From Condylostoma magnum (taxonomy: Eukaryota; Ciliophora; Heterotrichea; Heterotrichida; Condylostomatidae), in contig CAKKTI010000118.1 in NCBI GenBank assembly GCA_920105805.1, forward strand, positions 1 through 23,111: DNA of 23,111 nucleotides, in the 5' to 3' direction. Of the stretch, positions 22,909 to 23,111 are shown in pieces. Each line of letters begins with the position of its first letter. The first letter of the stretch is position 1. A program made the translations under genes and the position numbers. The notes under the pieces are model-generated. The model was not told the DNA's origin. It worked only from the letters and a program-made list of their open reading frames with translations, and made no database searches.

Positions 22909-23111
22909 TCAACGAGTAAAAAATCCTCCTCCGTATTCATTTCTTGAGTAAGCTGAATTAGTTTGATTAGAATGAGTATCGCTGATTGTAAACATAGATC
23001 TGCCGTTAGGATATCTAGCAATTCTTAAGGGGACATGTCCTATTTTTAGAGGAGCTTTGGCTCCTCTATTGTACAATCCTCTTTTATAATGAAAGGAAGT
23101 TGGTGGCTCTT
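22909..23111 (-). CDS. C-terminal end of an unknown protein (cut by window)
   Basis: Only the last 67 codons are inside the window. The most protein-like frame reads HYKRGLYNRGAKAPLKIGHV, then PLRIARYPNGRSMFTI, then NEYGGGFFTR and TGA at 22909-22911. Rich in Gly, Arg, Tyr and Pro, with no recognised domain. Convergent with the RNF126-like gene, 13 bp between stops. Confidence 0.6.
   Translation of the reverse strand, partial: EPPTSFHYKRGLYNRGAKAPLKIGHVPLRIARYPNGRSMFTISDTHSNQTNSAYSRNEYGGGFFTR

Overview
The window is ciliate nuclear DNA, most likely macronuclear and from a heterotrich close to Condylostoma. TAA and TAG are read as Gln and TGA as Trp inside conserved domains. All three codons also end proteins, which is the context-dependent Condylostoma code (NCBI table 28) and not the Tetrahymena, Blepharisma or karyorelict code. 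Examples of sense TGA are the Trp of the DTW motif (6178-6180), the RING-H2 'QWL' Trp (22830-22832), a kinase subdomain XI Trp (7765-7767) and several MORN-repeat Trp codons. Candidate spliceosomal introns of 15, 16, 16 and 19 nt fit the tiny introns known from heterotrichs. Because no codon is an unconditional stop, standard-code ORFs are useless here. I found genes by domain recognition, codon character and frame continuity.

I annotate 26 protein genes with no recognisable transposon, virus, tRNA or rRNA. From left to right: an unknown protein (-), a RING-coiled coil-WWE ligase (-), a membrane protein (+), a cyclin (-), a weak small ORF (-), an ankyrin membrane protein (+), ARL8 (-), a DTW tRNA-modification protein (-), a DYRK-like kinase with a degenerate active site (+), a small acylated protein (+), ribosomal protein eL20 (-), PEX11 (+), a START-like protein (+), a Q-rich small protein (-) and dUTPase (+). 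Then come a C2H2 zinc-finger/AT-hook protein (-), a 105-aa unknown (-), an EGF/TM/RING-H2 protein (-), a divergent aldehyde dehydrogenase (-), an F-box protein (-), a MORN-repeat protein (-), a CDPK (-), a coiled-coil protein (+), a kinesin-2 (-), an RNF126-like ligase (+) and one gene cut by the right edge (-).

The most striking property is packing. Four divergent pairs have start codons only 4-9 bp apart. Several tandem neighbours are separated by 5-11 nt from stop to next ATG. One convergent pair has stop codons 1 nt apart. That leaves almost no room for promoters or UTRs. It suits a genome in which a stop codon is recognised by closeness to the mRNA 3' end. Looser gaps (260-670 bp) occur at a few places and appear empty.

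The genes do not form one pathway. They are ordinary housekeeping and signalling genes, with a mild concentration of ubiquitin-system proteins: three RING ligases and one F-box protein. Three proteins carry Met-Gly starts with nearby Cys residues, typical of double acylation. Starts, stops and splice sites are inferred by eye and should be treated as models.
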